Part shown: positions 1 to 7,800 of the stretch, piece by piece
Layout: the number at the start of each line of letters is the position of its first letter
Position numbering within the stretch: the stretch's first letter is position 1
Assembly: GCA_046727955.1 (NCBI GenBank)
Contig: JBKPDO010000182.1
Location: 1-64,000, forward strand
DNA from: DASVXQ01 sp046727955
Lineage (GTDB): Bacteria > Actinomycetota > CALGFH01
Reading direction: 5' to 3'
Length of the DNA stretch: 64,000 nt
Made by a program: the position numbers and the translations under genes
The notes under the pieces: generated by a model
Database searches by the model: none
What the model saw: only the letters and a program-made list of their open reading frames with translations
Told to the model about the DNA's origin: nothing

Positions 1-173
1 ACGCCGGCCTGGCCGCTGCTGGTCGGGGGGGTGCCGCCGCCGTAGGCGCCGCCTCCGGAGCTGGTTCCCCCCGAGCTTGATCCTCCGGAGCTTGAGTTGT
101 TGCTGCTGCCGCACCCGGCCGCGAGCGCCCCCACCGCCGCCGGCGCCGCCAGCGCGAGGAGTGAGCAGCGCAT
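1..173 (-). CDS. Lipoprotein N-terminus (partial, runs off window)
   Basis: Reading the minus strand from an ATG at 173 gives a short hydrophobic stretch ending in the lipobox LAAGC, then a Ser/Gly-rich linker (SSNNSSSGGSSSGG). This is the standard start of an exported lipoprotein; the mature domain lies outside the window, so function is unknown. An AGGAAG ribosome site nine bases upstream supports this ATG. The Ser/Gly linker is typical of surface-tethered actinobacterial lipoproteins. Confidence 0.7.
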   Translation of the reverse strand, partial: MRCSLLALAAPAAVGALAAGCGSSNNSSSGGSSSGGTSSGGGAYGGGTPPTSSGQAG

Positions 174-564
174 GGATCGCAACTTCCTGGGATGGTTGTC
201 CGGCATCGGATCGTCGGTGACGAACGACATGCGCACGTGCGTTCCCCTTGCCTGGAGACCCGCCTCCATCGCTGCCACCGCGTCTTGGCGGACAACCTGG
301 CGAGTCGGCCTTTGCTACGACGATGCCGCGTCGGCGGTCTAGCGTCATCACCGCAGGCCCCCAACCTCATGCCCCGCCAGATGGAATCCCGGCCTACCTG
401 CTAGCAGCAGGTAGGGGCGGCGGCAGGCCCGATGGCGAGGCCCGATGGCGAGGCCCGATGGCGAGGCCCGATGGCGAGCATGTGGTAGCACGCGAACTGG
501 CGGCTAAACCGCATACGACCGAGTTTCGTGCTCCCGCGCTACCTGGAAACCGATCTGGCAGAGG
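174..564. other. Intergenic region, no gene seen
   Basis: About 390 bases between the divergent lipoprotein start and the 3' end of the PadR gene. Reading frames here are short and lack coding character. The only structure noticed is the 13-bp tandem repeat listed separately. The lipoprotein promoter presumably lies in the first 100 bases, but no clear -10/-35 was recognised. Confidence 0.5.
426..478. repeat. 13-bp tandem repeat, about four copies
   Basis: The unit GATGGCGAGGCCC is repeated head to tail three times plus a partial fourth copy, with no mismatch. The unit is not a multiple of three and lies outside any gene. Confidence 0.9.
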
Positions 565-1143
565 TCACTGGGCGTCCGCTCGCTCGAGCAGGGCGATGAC
601 CCAGCGGCACCAGTTCAGGCGGTGCGTCTCGTAGCTGATGCCGCAGCGGAGCGTGACGTACTCGGCGAACTCCGGGCTGTCCGGAGCCTCCAGGCGCTCG
701 CCGTACCTGGCCTCCATGCCAACCCGCATCGCCTCGTATTGGGCGAGCTGCTCCGCGTGGCGCTCGGCTTCGGCCCGGAAGAGCGCGAGCGCCGGAGCCG
801 GGTCGGCGAGCCACAGCGACGCCGCCTTGAGCACCAGCTCGTCCCTGTTCGGTCGCGGCCGGGGCGGCTCGGTCACCCAGGCGCTCAGGGCCTCCCGTCC
901 GCCCTGGGTGATTGCGTAGACCTTCTTGGCGTGCGGGCCGGGGCCGGCGGCGGTGTTGTAGGTGACCAGCCCGCCGCCCACCAGCCGCTGCAGCTCGGGA
1001 TGGATCTGGCCGTGCTGGGCGGTCCAGTAGTAGCCGACCGGCGTCTTGAGCCGGGCGGCCAGGTCGTAGCCGGACAGCGGCTGCCTGGCGAGCAGCCCGA
1101 GGATGGCGTAGCCGAGAGTGGTGGCCGGGTTCGTTGGTGCCAT
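565..1143 (-). CDS. PadR-family transcriptional regulator
   Basis: 192 residues. The N-terminal third is a PadR winged helix (LGYAILGLLARQPLSGYDLA, then HGQIHPELQRL with the usual pattern of small basic and Leu residues, wing near residues 60-75). The C-terminal half is a charged helical region (AEAERHAEQLAQYEAMR) of the Vir_alpha/AphA-like type used for dimerisation. These repressors normally control an adjacent gene and respond to small molecules. The gene is divergent from the lipoprotein hydrolase, with a palindrome between the two starts, so it probably represses itself and that neighbour. The ligand cannot be read from sequence. Confidence 0.9.
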   Translation of the reverse strand: MAPTNPATTLGYAILGLLARQPLSGYDLAARLKTPVGYYWTAQHGQIHPELQRLVGGGLVTYNTAAGPGPHAKKVYAITQGGREALSAWVTEPPRPRPNRDELVLKAASLWLADPAPALALFRAEAERHAEQLAQYEAMRVGMEARYGERLEAPDSPEFAEYVTLRCGISYETHRLNWCRWVIALLERADAQ

Positions 1144-1167
1144 TGACAGCCCAGGTCGATGCGGATG

Positions 1168-1189
1168 ACTATGTCAATACTTTCATAGT
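1168..1189. promoter_or_regulatory. Candidate PadR operator
   Basis: A perfect inverted repeat ACTATG-N10-CATAGT sits in the 45-base gap between padR and the divergent hydrolase. PadR proteins bind AT-containing dyads of about this span, and this is the only AT-rich dyad nearby. It overlaps the expected promoters of both genes. Assignment is by position and symmetry only. Confidence 0.6.
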
Positions 1190-2106
1190 TGCTTCGCGAG
1201 GTGGGACGCGACGTGGTTCGGAGCTCCGGCTGGCGTGCCGGGGTGGCGTTGCTGCTGGCCACCCTGCTGGTGAGCGGCTGCGGCGGCGGTCGCCAGGCCA
1301 GTGGAAACGCCGCGCCCACCACCTCTGCCTCCACCTTACGGTCCACCACCACCACCACCACCGCCGCTCCCGCCACCACGCTTGCCGCGCTGCAGCAGCC
1401 GGCCAGCCGCTGCGGGCCGCCGGACGAACGCGCCACCCTGCTCCGCTTCGCCTCGAGCGACGGCGTCCAGCTCGACGCCGCCATGGTCGGCACGGGCCCC
1501 GCCGGCGTCGTCCTGGTCCACGAGTACCCCGCCGATCTCTGTGGCTTCTGGCCCTTCACCGTCTACCTGAGCCACAAGGGCATGCGCGTGCTCGACCTGG
1601 ACGTGCGTTGCTTCGGGCTTTCGACCTGCCCCGACGGCGACGCCAGAGCACACGTGATCGACGACGTCGCGGCCGCGGCCGGCGAGCTGCGGCGCCACGG
1701 CGCCAAGCGGGTCGCCCTGATCGGCGCGTCCATGGGCGGCGCGGCCGTGCTGGTGGCCGGCGCCACGCTGCGCCCGCCGGTCGCGGCGGTGGTGAGCCTC
1801 TCGGGCGAGTCCGATCCCAGCAGCCTGGTCGGCCTGCCGGTCCACACCCTCAACGCCGGCGCCGCGGTCGCGCGCCTCACCAGCCCCACCATGTTCGTGG
1901 TCGCCACCGACGACCGCTACGCCAGCGTCGAGGAGACCCGCGCCATGTACCGCGCCACCAGAGCCGCGGACAAGCGCATCGAGGTCCTCTCCGGCCCCGA
2001 CACCGGCCTCCACGGCTGGGCGCTGCTCTCCGACTCCCAAGGCCAGAACTGGACCCCCGTCGCCGCCAAGGTCGCCGCCTTCGTGCTCGGCCACACCGCG
2101 GCGTAG
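1189..2106 (+). CDS. Lipoprotein alpha/beta-hydrolase
   Basis: About 305 residues. A hydrophobic segment ends in the lipobox LLVSGC near residue 30, so the protein is exported and lipid-anchored. A Thr/Ser-rich linker follows, then an alpha/beta-hydrolase fold: strand-loop VVLVHEYPADLCG, nucleophile elbow GASMGG (G-x-S-x-G, near residue 180), a late Asp in VVATDDRY and His in GPDTGLHGWALL as triad candidates. It resembles dienelactone-hydrolase/acyl-esterase proteins; substrate unknown. The TTG at 1189 overlaps the operator, so a GTG at 1201 or 1213 may be the true start. A GC hairpin follows the stop. Confidence 0.8.
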   Translation: MLREVGRDVVRSSGWRAGVALLLATLLVSGCGGGRQASGNAAPTTSASTLRSTTTTTTAAPATTLAALQQPASRCGPPDERATLLRFASSDGVQLDAAMVGTGPAGVVLVHEYPADLCGFWPFTVYLSHKGMRVLDLDVRCFGLSTCPDGDARAHVIDDVAAAAGELRRHGAKRVALIGASMGGAAVLVAGATLRPPVAAVVSLSGESDPSSLVGLPVHTLNAGAAVARLTSPTMFVVATDDRYASVEETRAMYRATRAADKRIEVLSGPDTGLHGWALLSDSQGQNWTPVAAKVAAFVLGHTAA

Positions 2107-2121
2107 GGGCCGGAAGCCCCA
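2107..2121 (+). terminator. Short GC hairpin after the hydrolase gene
   Basis: GGGGC-CGGAA-GCCCC begins directly after the TAG stop codon. There is no T-run, as is common in high-GC actinobacteria, so terminator function is inferred from position. Confidence 0.5.
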
Positions 2122-2280
2122 AATGAGGACCTGACGACCTGAGGGCGGACCTCGATCGTCAGGGGCGTGTCAGCGGTGTCAGACCGGCGGCAGGGGCGCA
2201 TCAGCGGGCGGGAGGATCCTTCCTGACGGCATCGACGGGCGGTGACGGAACCGCCCGGCCGACCGACAGGGAGTTCGCCC

Positions 2281-3237
2281 ATGACCCTTGCCATCGAGGC
2301 GGAGGAGCTGGTCAAGCACTTCGGCACGACGGTGGCGCTGGACGGCGTCGACCTCGCGGCGCCCGCGGGGACCGTGCTCGGGCTGCTCGGGCCGAACGGC
2401 TCCGGCAAGACCACCACCGTCCGCATCCTCGCCACCCTGCTCCGGCTGGACAAAGGGCGCGCCGCCGTCGGCGGCTACGACGTGACCACCCGGCCCATGG
2501 CGGTGCGCTCGTTGATTGGCCTGACCGGCCAGTTCGCGACCGTGGACGACCAGCTCAGCGGGCGCGAGAACCTGGAGCTGTTCGGCAACCTGGCGGGGCT
2601 CGGCAGCGCCGAGCGGCGCACCCGCGCCGGCGAGCTGCTCGAGCGCGTGGACCTCAGCGAGGCGGCGGACCGCCGCGCGAAGACCTACTCTGGCGGCATG
2701 CGCCGCCGGCTGGACCTGGCCGTCAGCCTCGTCGGCCGGCCGCGGCTGCTGTTCCTGGACGAGCCCACCAGCGGCCTGGACCCACGCAGCCGGCTGGGGA
2801 TGTGGGCGGTCATCCGGGAGCTGGTGGCCGAGGGCACCACCGTGCTGCTCACCACCCAGTACCTGGAGGAGGCCGACAGCCTCGCCGACGAGATCGTGGT
2901 GCTCGACCGCGGCCGGGTGATCGCGCGGGGCACCTCCGACGAGCTGAAGGCGCGCGCCGGCGGCCAGGTGCTCGAGGTGCGTCCGGCCGGCCCCGACGGC
3001 CTGGAGAAGACCGCCCGGGTGCTGGCGGAACTCGCCGGCGGCAGTCCCGCGGTGGACGGGGACAGCAGGCTGGCGAGCGTCCCCGTGGATGACCCGGGCC
3101 TGCTCGCCGAGACGGTGCGCCGCCTGGACGCCGCCGGGGTCGCCATTGCCGACCTCGCCCTGCGCCGGCCAAGCCTTGACGACGTGTTCCTGCGGCTCAC
3201 CGGCCGCCGGACGGAGCAAGAGGAGGCAGCGGCATGA
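2281..3237 (+). CDS. DrrA-like ABC exporter ATPase
   Basis: 318 residues from the ATG at 2281, chosen over an upstream GTG at 2242 because AGGGAG lies seven bases before it and the protein then starts at the conserved ABC N-terminus. Visible motifs: Walker A GPNGSGKTT (near residue 40), signature YSGGMRRRLDLA, Walker B LLFLDEPTSGLD, and a C-terminal extension ending LRRPSLDDVFLRLTGR, typical of the daunorubicin-resistance (DrrA) subfamily. It energises the permease encoded immediately downstream, whose start overlaps its stop. Known relatives export drugs, antibiotics or lipids; the substrate here is not evident. Confidence 0.93.
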   Translation: MTLAIEAEELVKHFGTTVALDGVDLAAPAGTVLGLLGPNGSGKTTTVRILATLLRLDKGRAAVGGYDVTTRPMAVRSLIGLTGQFATVDDQLSGRENLELFGNLAGLGSAERRTRAGELLERVDLSEAADRRAKTYSGGMRRRLDLAVSLVGRPRLLFLDEPTSGLDPRSRLGMWAVIRELVAEGTTVLLTTQYLEEADSLADEIVVLDRGRVIARGTSDELKARAGGQVLEVRPAGPDGLEKTARVLAELAGGSPAVDGDSRLASVPVDDPGLLAETVRRLDAAGVAIADLALRRPSLDDVFLRLTGRRTEQEEAAA

Positions 3238-4061
3238 CCACGATCACCATGGACCGCACGCCATCGGCGCCCCAGGCGCCCGAGGTGCCCGAGCGCTTCG
3301 GGCCCAGGCCGGCGCTGCGCCACGCGCTCGCGATCGGCGGGCGCGACCTCAGGCACCTGACTCGCAACGTTCAGGCCCTGGTTTTCGTCGTGTTCCAACC
3401 GATCATGCTGGTGCTGCTGTTCAACTACGTGTTCGGCGGCGCGGTCAGGCAGCCCGGCATCCCCTACGTGCAATACCTGATCCCCGGGGTCGTGGTGCAG
3501 ACGCTGGCCTTCTCGTCATCGTTCGCCGGCATGAGCATCACCCAGGACCTGCTCAGCGGCGCGCTCGACCGGTTCCGGTCGGCGCCGATCGCCCGCTCGG
3601 CGGTGGTGCTGGGGCGGATCATGGCGGACGGGCTGCGGATGGGCCTGACCACCCTCGTGGTGGTCGCGGTCGGCATGGCGATCGGCTTCCGCTTCGAGGC
3701 CGGACTGCTGCCGGCAGTCGCGGCCGTGCTGCTGGCCGTCGCCTTCGGCTGGGCCATGTCCTGGATAGGCATGAGCATCGGGCTGGCGCTGCGCGACCCC
3801 GAGGCGGTGCAGGCGTCCGCGTTCGTATGGATGTTCCCGCTGGTGTTCGCCAGCTCCGCCTACGTGCCGGTGAGCACGATGCCCGGCTGGCTGCAGGCCT
3901 TCGTCAAGGTCAACCCCATCTCGATCGTGGCGGAGACGCTCCGCGCGCTGATGCTGGGCGGCCCAGCCGCGAGCCACGTCCTCCAGGCGCTCGCCTGGAT
4001 CGCCGCGATCACCGTGGTGTTCTTCACCCTGACCGTGCGGCAGTACCGCCGCCTCACCTGA
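3234..4061 (+). CDS. ABC-2 type exporter permease (DrrB-like)
   Basis: 275 residues; the ATG overlaps the ATPase stop (ATGA), indicating translational coupling. A soluble basic N-terminus is followed by six hydrophobic segments, starting with the one around VFVVFQPIMLVLLFNYVFGG, and the ABC-2 signature PLVFASSAYVPVSTMPGWL near residue 210, ending with FVKVNPISIVAETLRAL. This is the half-transporter membrane subunit that pairs with the upstream ATPase. Full family length. Confidence 0.92.
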   Translation: MTTITMDRTPSAPQAPEVPERFGPRPALRHALAIGGRDLRHLTRNVQALVFVVFQPIMLVLLFNYVFGGAVRQPGIPYVQYLIPGVVVQTLAFSSSFAGMSITQDLLSGALDRFRSAPIARSAVVLGRIMADGLRMGLTTLVVVAVGMAIGFRFEAGLLPAVAAVLLAVAFGWAMSWIGMSIGLALRDPEAVQASAFVWMFPLVFASSAYVPVSTMPGWLQAFVKVNPISIVAETLRALMLGGPAASHVLQALAWIAAITVVFFTLTVRQYRRLT

Positions 4062-4070
4062 GACCCAGGG

Positions 4071-4224
4071 GGTCCGGGGGACTCATGAGCGAGGCCCCGA
4101 CCCGCGCTCCGCGAAGCGAAGCAAGGCCGAGCGTAGTCCCCCGGTCTAACCAGGGTCCGGGGGACTCATGAGCGAGGCCCCGACCCGCGCTCCGCGAAGT
4201 GAAGCAAGGCCGAGCGTAGTCCCC
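4071..4224. repeat. Two direct copies of a 72-bp palindrome-ended repeat
   Basis: Copies at 4071-4142 and 4154-4224 are nearly identical; one visible difference is GCGAAGCGAAG versus GCGAAGTGAAG. Each unit begins with GGGGGACT and ends with AGTCCCC(C), so each can fold back on itself; inner parts (GAGCGAGGCC versus GGCCGAGCG) also pair imperfectly. The pair fills the gap between the convergent permease and AfsR-like genes. REP/BIME-like intergenic elements look like this; it could also act as a terminator. Confidence 0.8.
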
Positions 4225-4235
4225 TGGTGGAATCA

Positions 4236-4274
4236 GGCCGTGGCGCTCAGCGGCTCTCCGCGAGCGCCACGGCC
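4236..4274. terminator. Bidirectional hairpin terminator candidate
   Basis: A perfect 13-bp stem (GGCCGTGGCGCTC with GAGCGCCACGGCC) and 13-base loop overlaps the last codons and stop of the AfsR-like gene. It stands between convergent transcription units and has no T-run. Confidence 0.6.
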
Positions 4275-7200
4275 TCTTTCAGCGACATCGCCTCCCCGCG
4301 GGTGAACGCCTGCGCGAAGCGCTCCTCACCGAGCGCCCCGCGCGCCGTCCCGGCGATGCGCTCGAGGTCCACGCGCTCCCCTGGTGGCAATGGCAGCGGT
4401 GGCATGCCCAACGAGCCGCGCGCCGCCGCGGCGGCGCCGAGCAGCACCGAGGCCTGCTCGGGGTCGCCCTCCGCGCAGGCGACTCCCGCCAGCCCGCCCA
4501 GCGCCTGAGCGACCAGCGCGGGATTGCCGAGCGCGGTGGCCTGCTCCAGAGCGCCGCGGTGCAGCGCCGTCGCGCCCTCCAGGTCGCCCTGCTGCTCCGC
4601 TACTGTCCCTAGCCAGCCCATCAGGACGTGGGCCAGGGGATGCCGGAGGCTGCGGCGCTGCGGCAGCGCCATTGCCGGCTCGCGCTCCCGCCCGGCGCGC
4701 TCGGTGTCGCCGCGGCGCTGCGCGACCAGGGCGAGGCCGGCTCGCGCGAAGGCGGCCTCGGTCGCCAGGCCCAGCTCCTGCGCGGCGGCCAGCGCCTGCC
4801 CCAGCCGCGCCTCGGCGAGGTCCAGGTCGCCCTGCAGCACCGCCACGTGCGCCAGCCGGCACAGCTGCACGCCGATCTCTGGGGCCATGCGCAGCTCCCA
4901 GGCGCAGCGCAGCCCCTCCCGGAGCTGCTCCGTGGCCTGCTGGTAGCGGCCGTGCACCAGCTCGACCGAGGAGAGCAGCTCAAGCGACTGCACCATCCCC
5001 CAGCGGTCGCCGAGCTGCCGGAAACGCTCGAGGGACACCTCGCCGTCCTCCCGAAGCGCGGCCAGGTTCCCGGCCCTGACCCGGGCGAAGCCTCGCAGCA
5101 GGCGGGTCATGGCGGCGGGCCAGCCCCCGGCCCGCTCCACCTCCTCTATGTACTCATCGAAGACCTGCTCGGCCTCCTCACTCGCGCCCTCGAAGAGGCC
5201 GACGGCCGCGACCGCCACGCGTGCGAAGGCGAGCTCGGCCTCGCTGGCCGCGGCGCGCTCCATGGCCGCCTGCGCCTCCTGGGCGTTGTGGCGAGGCCCT
5301 CGGGGGTCGAAGCGCCGCTCGAGGTCCGCCCACGCCAGGGTGAAGTGGGCCAGGCCGCGCGCTCGATCGGGCACCGGGCCGGGCAGGGCCAGTGCCGCCG
5401 TGAGCGAGCGGGCGGCCTCCTCGCGGTGGCCGGTCATCATCAGGAAGCCACTCAGCGCCGCCACCAGCCGCACGGCCAGCGCGGCCTCGCCGTTCTGCAG
5501 CAGCCACTGCAGCGCGGCCCGGAGGTTGTCCAGGTCGGCGCTCAAACGCGCGGTCCAGGCGATCTGGTCGTGCCCGCGCAGCTCCGGCTCGGCCGCCTCC
5601 GCCAGCGCGACGCACCAGCGCGCGTGCTCGAGGGCCACCCGGTCCGCCTCCCCCGCCTCGCCGAGGCGCTCGGCGGCGTAGGTCCGCACCGTCTCCAGCA
5701 GGCCGTAGCGGGGCCCGGCGTCGGCTGGCCCGGCAGGCGGTGGCAGCCCGAGCGCCTCGATCCCCGGCCACCAAAGTGGTGGCGGCGCCGGCGCGGACTC
5801 CACCGTGACCAGGGACTTGTCGACCAGCCTCGAGACCACCTCGGCGACCTCGCTGGAGGCCAGGTCGGGCCCGGCGCAGACCGCCTCGGCGGCGGCGAGC
5901 GTGCAGCCGCCCGCGAACACGCCCAGCCGCCGCAGGGCAGCCCGCTCGGAGCGGTCCAGCAGGTCCCAGCTCCAGTCCACCACCGCACGCAGGGTCTGCT
6001 GGCGCGGCAGCGCGGTCCGGGCACCGGCGGTGAGCAGTCTGAAGCGGTCGTCCAGGCGGGCGGCCAGCTCGGCCGGCGGCAGCGCCCCGACCCGCGCGGC
6101 GGCCAGCTCGATGGCCAGCGGCAGCCCGTCGAGCCGCCGGCAGATCTCCGCCACCGCGGCGGCGTCACCGCCGACCTCGAACCCGGGGGCGGCGCTGGCC
6201 GCGCGCTCCAGGAACAGCCTGGTGCCGGCGAAGCTGGCGAGATCGTCCGGACTGACGGGCCCGGGCGGCGGGACCGGCAGGGCCGGGACCTGCCAGCGCG
6301 TCTCGCCAGGCACCCGCAGTGGCTCTCTGCTGGTGGCCAGCACGCGCACTCCCGGGCACTCGCTCAGCAGCCGCTCGACCAGGTCGGCGACCGGGTCGGC
6401 CAGGTGCTCGCAGTTGTCGAGGACCAGCAGCGCCCGCCGCGGCTCGAGCGCCGCCAGCAGGCGCTCTTCGGCGTCGGCGGGGGCGGACGGGACGTCCAGC
6501 CGCAGGCGCTCCTCGGCCAGCCCGATCGCGTCGAGCACCGCCAGCGGGACCAGGCGGCCATCCCGCATCCCCGCCACCTCGACCATCCAGGCGCCATCGG
6601 GAGCGAGGCCACCGCCGTCGCCGAGGCCACCGCCGTCGCCGAGGCCGCTGTCGAGGCGGCGGGTGGCCTCCACGGCGAGCCGGGTCTTTCCCACCCCGCC
6701 CGGTCCGGTGAGCGTGACCAGCCGGTGCTGGCCGAGCAGCTCGAGCACCTGGGAGATCTCCCTGTCCCGGCCGACGAAGCTGGAGAGCGGCGCGCGCAGG
6801 TTGGTGTGACCGCGCCGGGCCGTCGCGGTGGGCGGGGCCGTCCTAGCGGGCGCGGGTGGGGGTGGGGGTGCCCCGCGCGGCGGGGCCACCACGGTGGGCG
6901 GTCGCAACGAGGGGTCCTGGGCAAGGATGGCCTCCTCGAGCTTGCGCAGCTCCGGGGAGGGGTCGAGCCCGGCCCGCTCGGCCAGGACCTGGCGGGCTCG
7001 CTGGTAGGCGGCCAGCGCCTCGGCCTGGCGGCCGGCCGCGTAGAGCGCGCGCATGAGCAGCGCGTGCAGCCGTTCCCGCAGCGGGTGCTCGGCGGCCAGC
7101 GCCTCGAGCTCCCCCACCAGCCCGACGTGCTCCCCCACCAGCCCGACGTGCAAGAGCCCGACGTGCTCGCCCACGCCGAGCTCGGCCTCGATGCGGTCCT

Positions 7201-7690
7201 CCACCGCACCCAGCCGCAGCTCGTTCAGGCGGGTCGCGGTGGCGGCGGCGAATGGCTCCCCGGCAAAGTCCGCCAGCGCCGGCCCGCGCCACAACTCCAG
7301 CGCCGCGCGGAGCAAGGCGGCGGCCTCGCGCTGCCTTCCCGCGGCGAGGGCGGCGTGCCCAGCGGCCGCGAGGCGCTCGAAGCGGAGCACGTCCACCTGG
7401 TCGGGCTCGACGGCCAAGAGGTACCCGGGCGGCCTGGAGACCAGGCGCTCGCCCGGCCCGGCCACCTCCAGCGCACGGCGCAGGCGGGAGGCCAGCGCCT
7501 GCAGCGCGTTGACCGGGTCGGCCGGCAGGCTCGCCTCCCCCCACAGCAGGTCGATAAGCCGCTCGGTCTCGACGACCTGCCCCGCCCGCAGGGCCAGCAC
7601 GGCGACGAGCAGCCGCAGGCGCCGCCCGGCCACTTCGGCGATGCGGCCCTGGTAGCTGACCTCGAGGGGTCCAAGCAGGCGGATCTCCAT
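4247..7690 (-). CDS. BTAD/AfsR-type regulator with STAND ATPase and TPR domains
   Basis: 1147 residues. Residues 1-95 are a PhoB-type winged helix (MEIRLLGPLEV start), about 100-260 the bacterial transcriptional activation domain (BTAD), about 300-600 an NB-ARC/STAND ATPase (Walker A GPGGVGKTRLA near 330, LLVLDNCEHLADPVADLV, RVLATSREPLRVPGE), and the remainder TPR-like helical repeats. This is the AfsR/SARP architecture, usually activating secondary metabolism or stress genes when ATP-driven oligomerisation is triggered. Two in-frame tandem duplications are unusual: one inserts GEHVGL repeats in the BTAD (DNA 7109-7165), the other GLGDGG repeats between Walker A and the next strand (DNA 6605-6640). 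No obvious target cluster adjoins it. Confidence 0.92.
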   Translation of the reverse strand: MEIRLLGPLEVSYQGRIAEVAGRRLRLLVAVLALRAGQVVETERLIDLLWGEASLPADPVNALQALASRLRRALEVAGPGERLVSRPPGYLLAVEPDQVDVLRFERLAAAGHAALAAGRQREAAALLRAALELWRGPALADFAGEPFAAATATRLNELRLGAVEDRIEAELGVGEHVGLLHVGLVGEHVGLVGELEALAAEHPLRERLHALLMRALYAAGRQAEALAAYQRARQVLAERAGLDPSPELRKLEEAILAQDPSLRPPTVVAPPRGAPPPPPAPARTAPPTATARRGHTNLRAPLSSFVGRDREISQVLELLGQHRLVTLTGPGGVGKTRLAVEATRRLDSGLGDGGGLGDGGGLAPDGAWMVEVAGMRDGRLVPLAVLDAIGLAEERLRLDVPSAPADAEERLLAALEPRRALLVLDNCEHLADPVADLVERLLSECPGVRVLATSREPLRVPGETRWQVPALPVPPPGPVSPDDLASFAGTRLFLERAASAAPGFEVGGDAAAVAEICRRLDGLPLAIELAAARVGALPPAELAARLDDRFRLLTAGARTALPRQQTLRAVVDWSWDLLDRSERAALRRLGVFAGGCTLAAAEAVCAGPDLASSEVAEVVSRLVDKSLVTVESAPAPPPLWWPGIEALGLPPPAGPADAGPRYGLLETVRTYAAERLGEAGEADRVALEHARWCVALAEAAEPELRGHDQIAWTARLSADLDNLRAALQWLLQNGEAALAVRLVAALSGFLMMTGHREEAARSLTAALALPGPVPDRARGLAHFTLAWADLERRFDPRGPRHNAQEAQAAMERAAASEAELAFARVAVAAVGLFEGASEEAEQVFDEYIEEVERAGGWPAAMTRLLRGFARVRAGNLAALREDGEVSLERFRQLGDRWGMVQSLELLSSVELVHGRYQQATEQLREGLRCAWELRMAPEIGVQLCRLAHVAVLQGDLDLAEARLGQALAAAQELGLATEAAFARAGLALVAQRRGDTERAGREREPAMALPQRRSLRHPLAHVLMGWLGTVAEQQGDLEGATALHRGALEQATALGNPALVAQALGGLAGVACAEGDPEQASVLLGAAAAARGSLGMPPLPLPPGERVDLERIAGTARGALGEERFAQAFTRGEAMSLKEAVALAESR
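6605..6640. repeat. 18-bp tandem duplication inside the AfsR-like gene
   Basis: GAGGCCACCGCCGTCGCC occurs twice perfectly, followed by a degenerate third copy. Eighteen bases keep the frame and encode repeated GLGDGG in the ATPase domain. Confidence 0.9.
7109..7165. repeat. 21-bp tandem duplication inside the AfsR-like gene
   Basis: Two perfect copies of a 21-base unit containing CCCACCAGCCCGACGTG, plus a shortened third. It adds residues of the type GEHVGLV to the BTAD while keeping the frame. Confidence 0.9.
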
Positions 7691-7800
7691 GCGATCACCC
7701 TACCGTCCCGCAGGTCAGGCCGCTCCACCCTACTGTTGGCCTCTAGCGCGGGCGCGCGTGGATGTGCACCCTAAGGGCAACCACGCATGGGGGTGTGCCC

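Noticed and set aside
4628..7774. A 1048-codon open frame on the plus strand opposite the AfsR-like gene
   Set aside because: It mirrors the codon pattern of the real gene, has Gly/Gln/Arg-rich low-complexity sequence and no domain; this is a by-product of very high GC.
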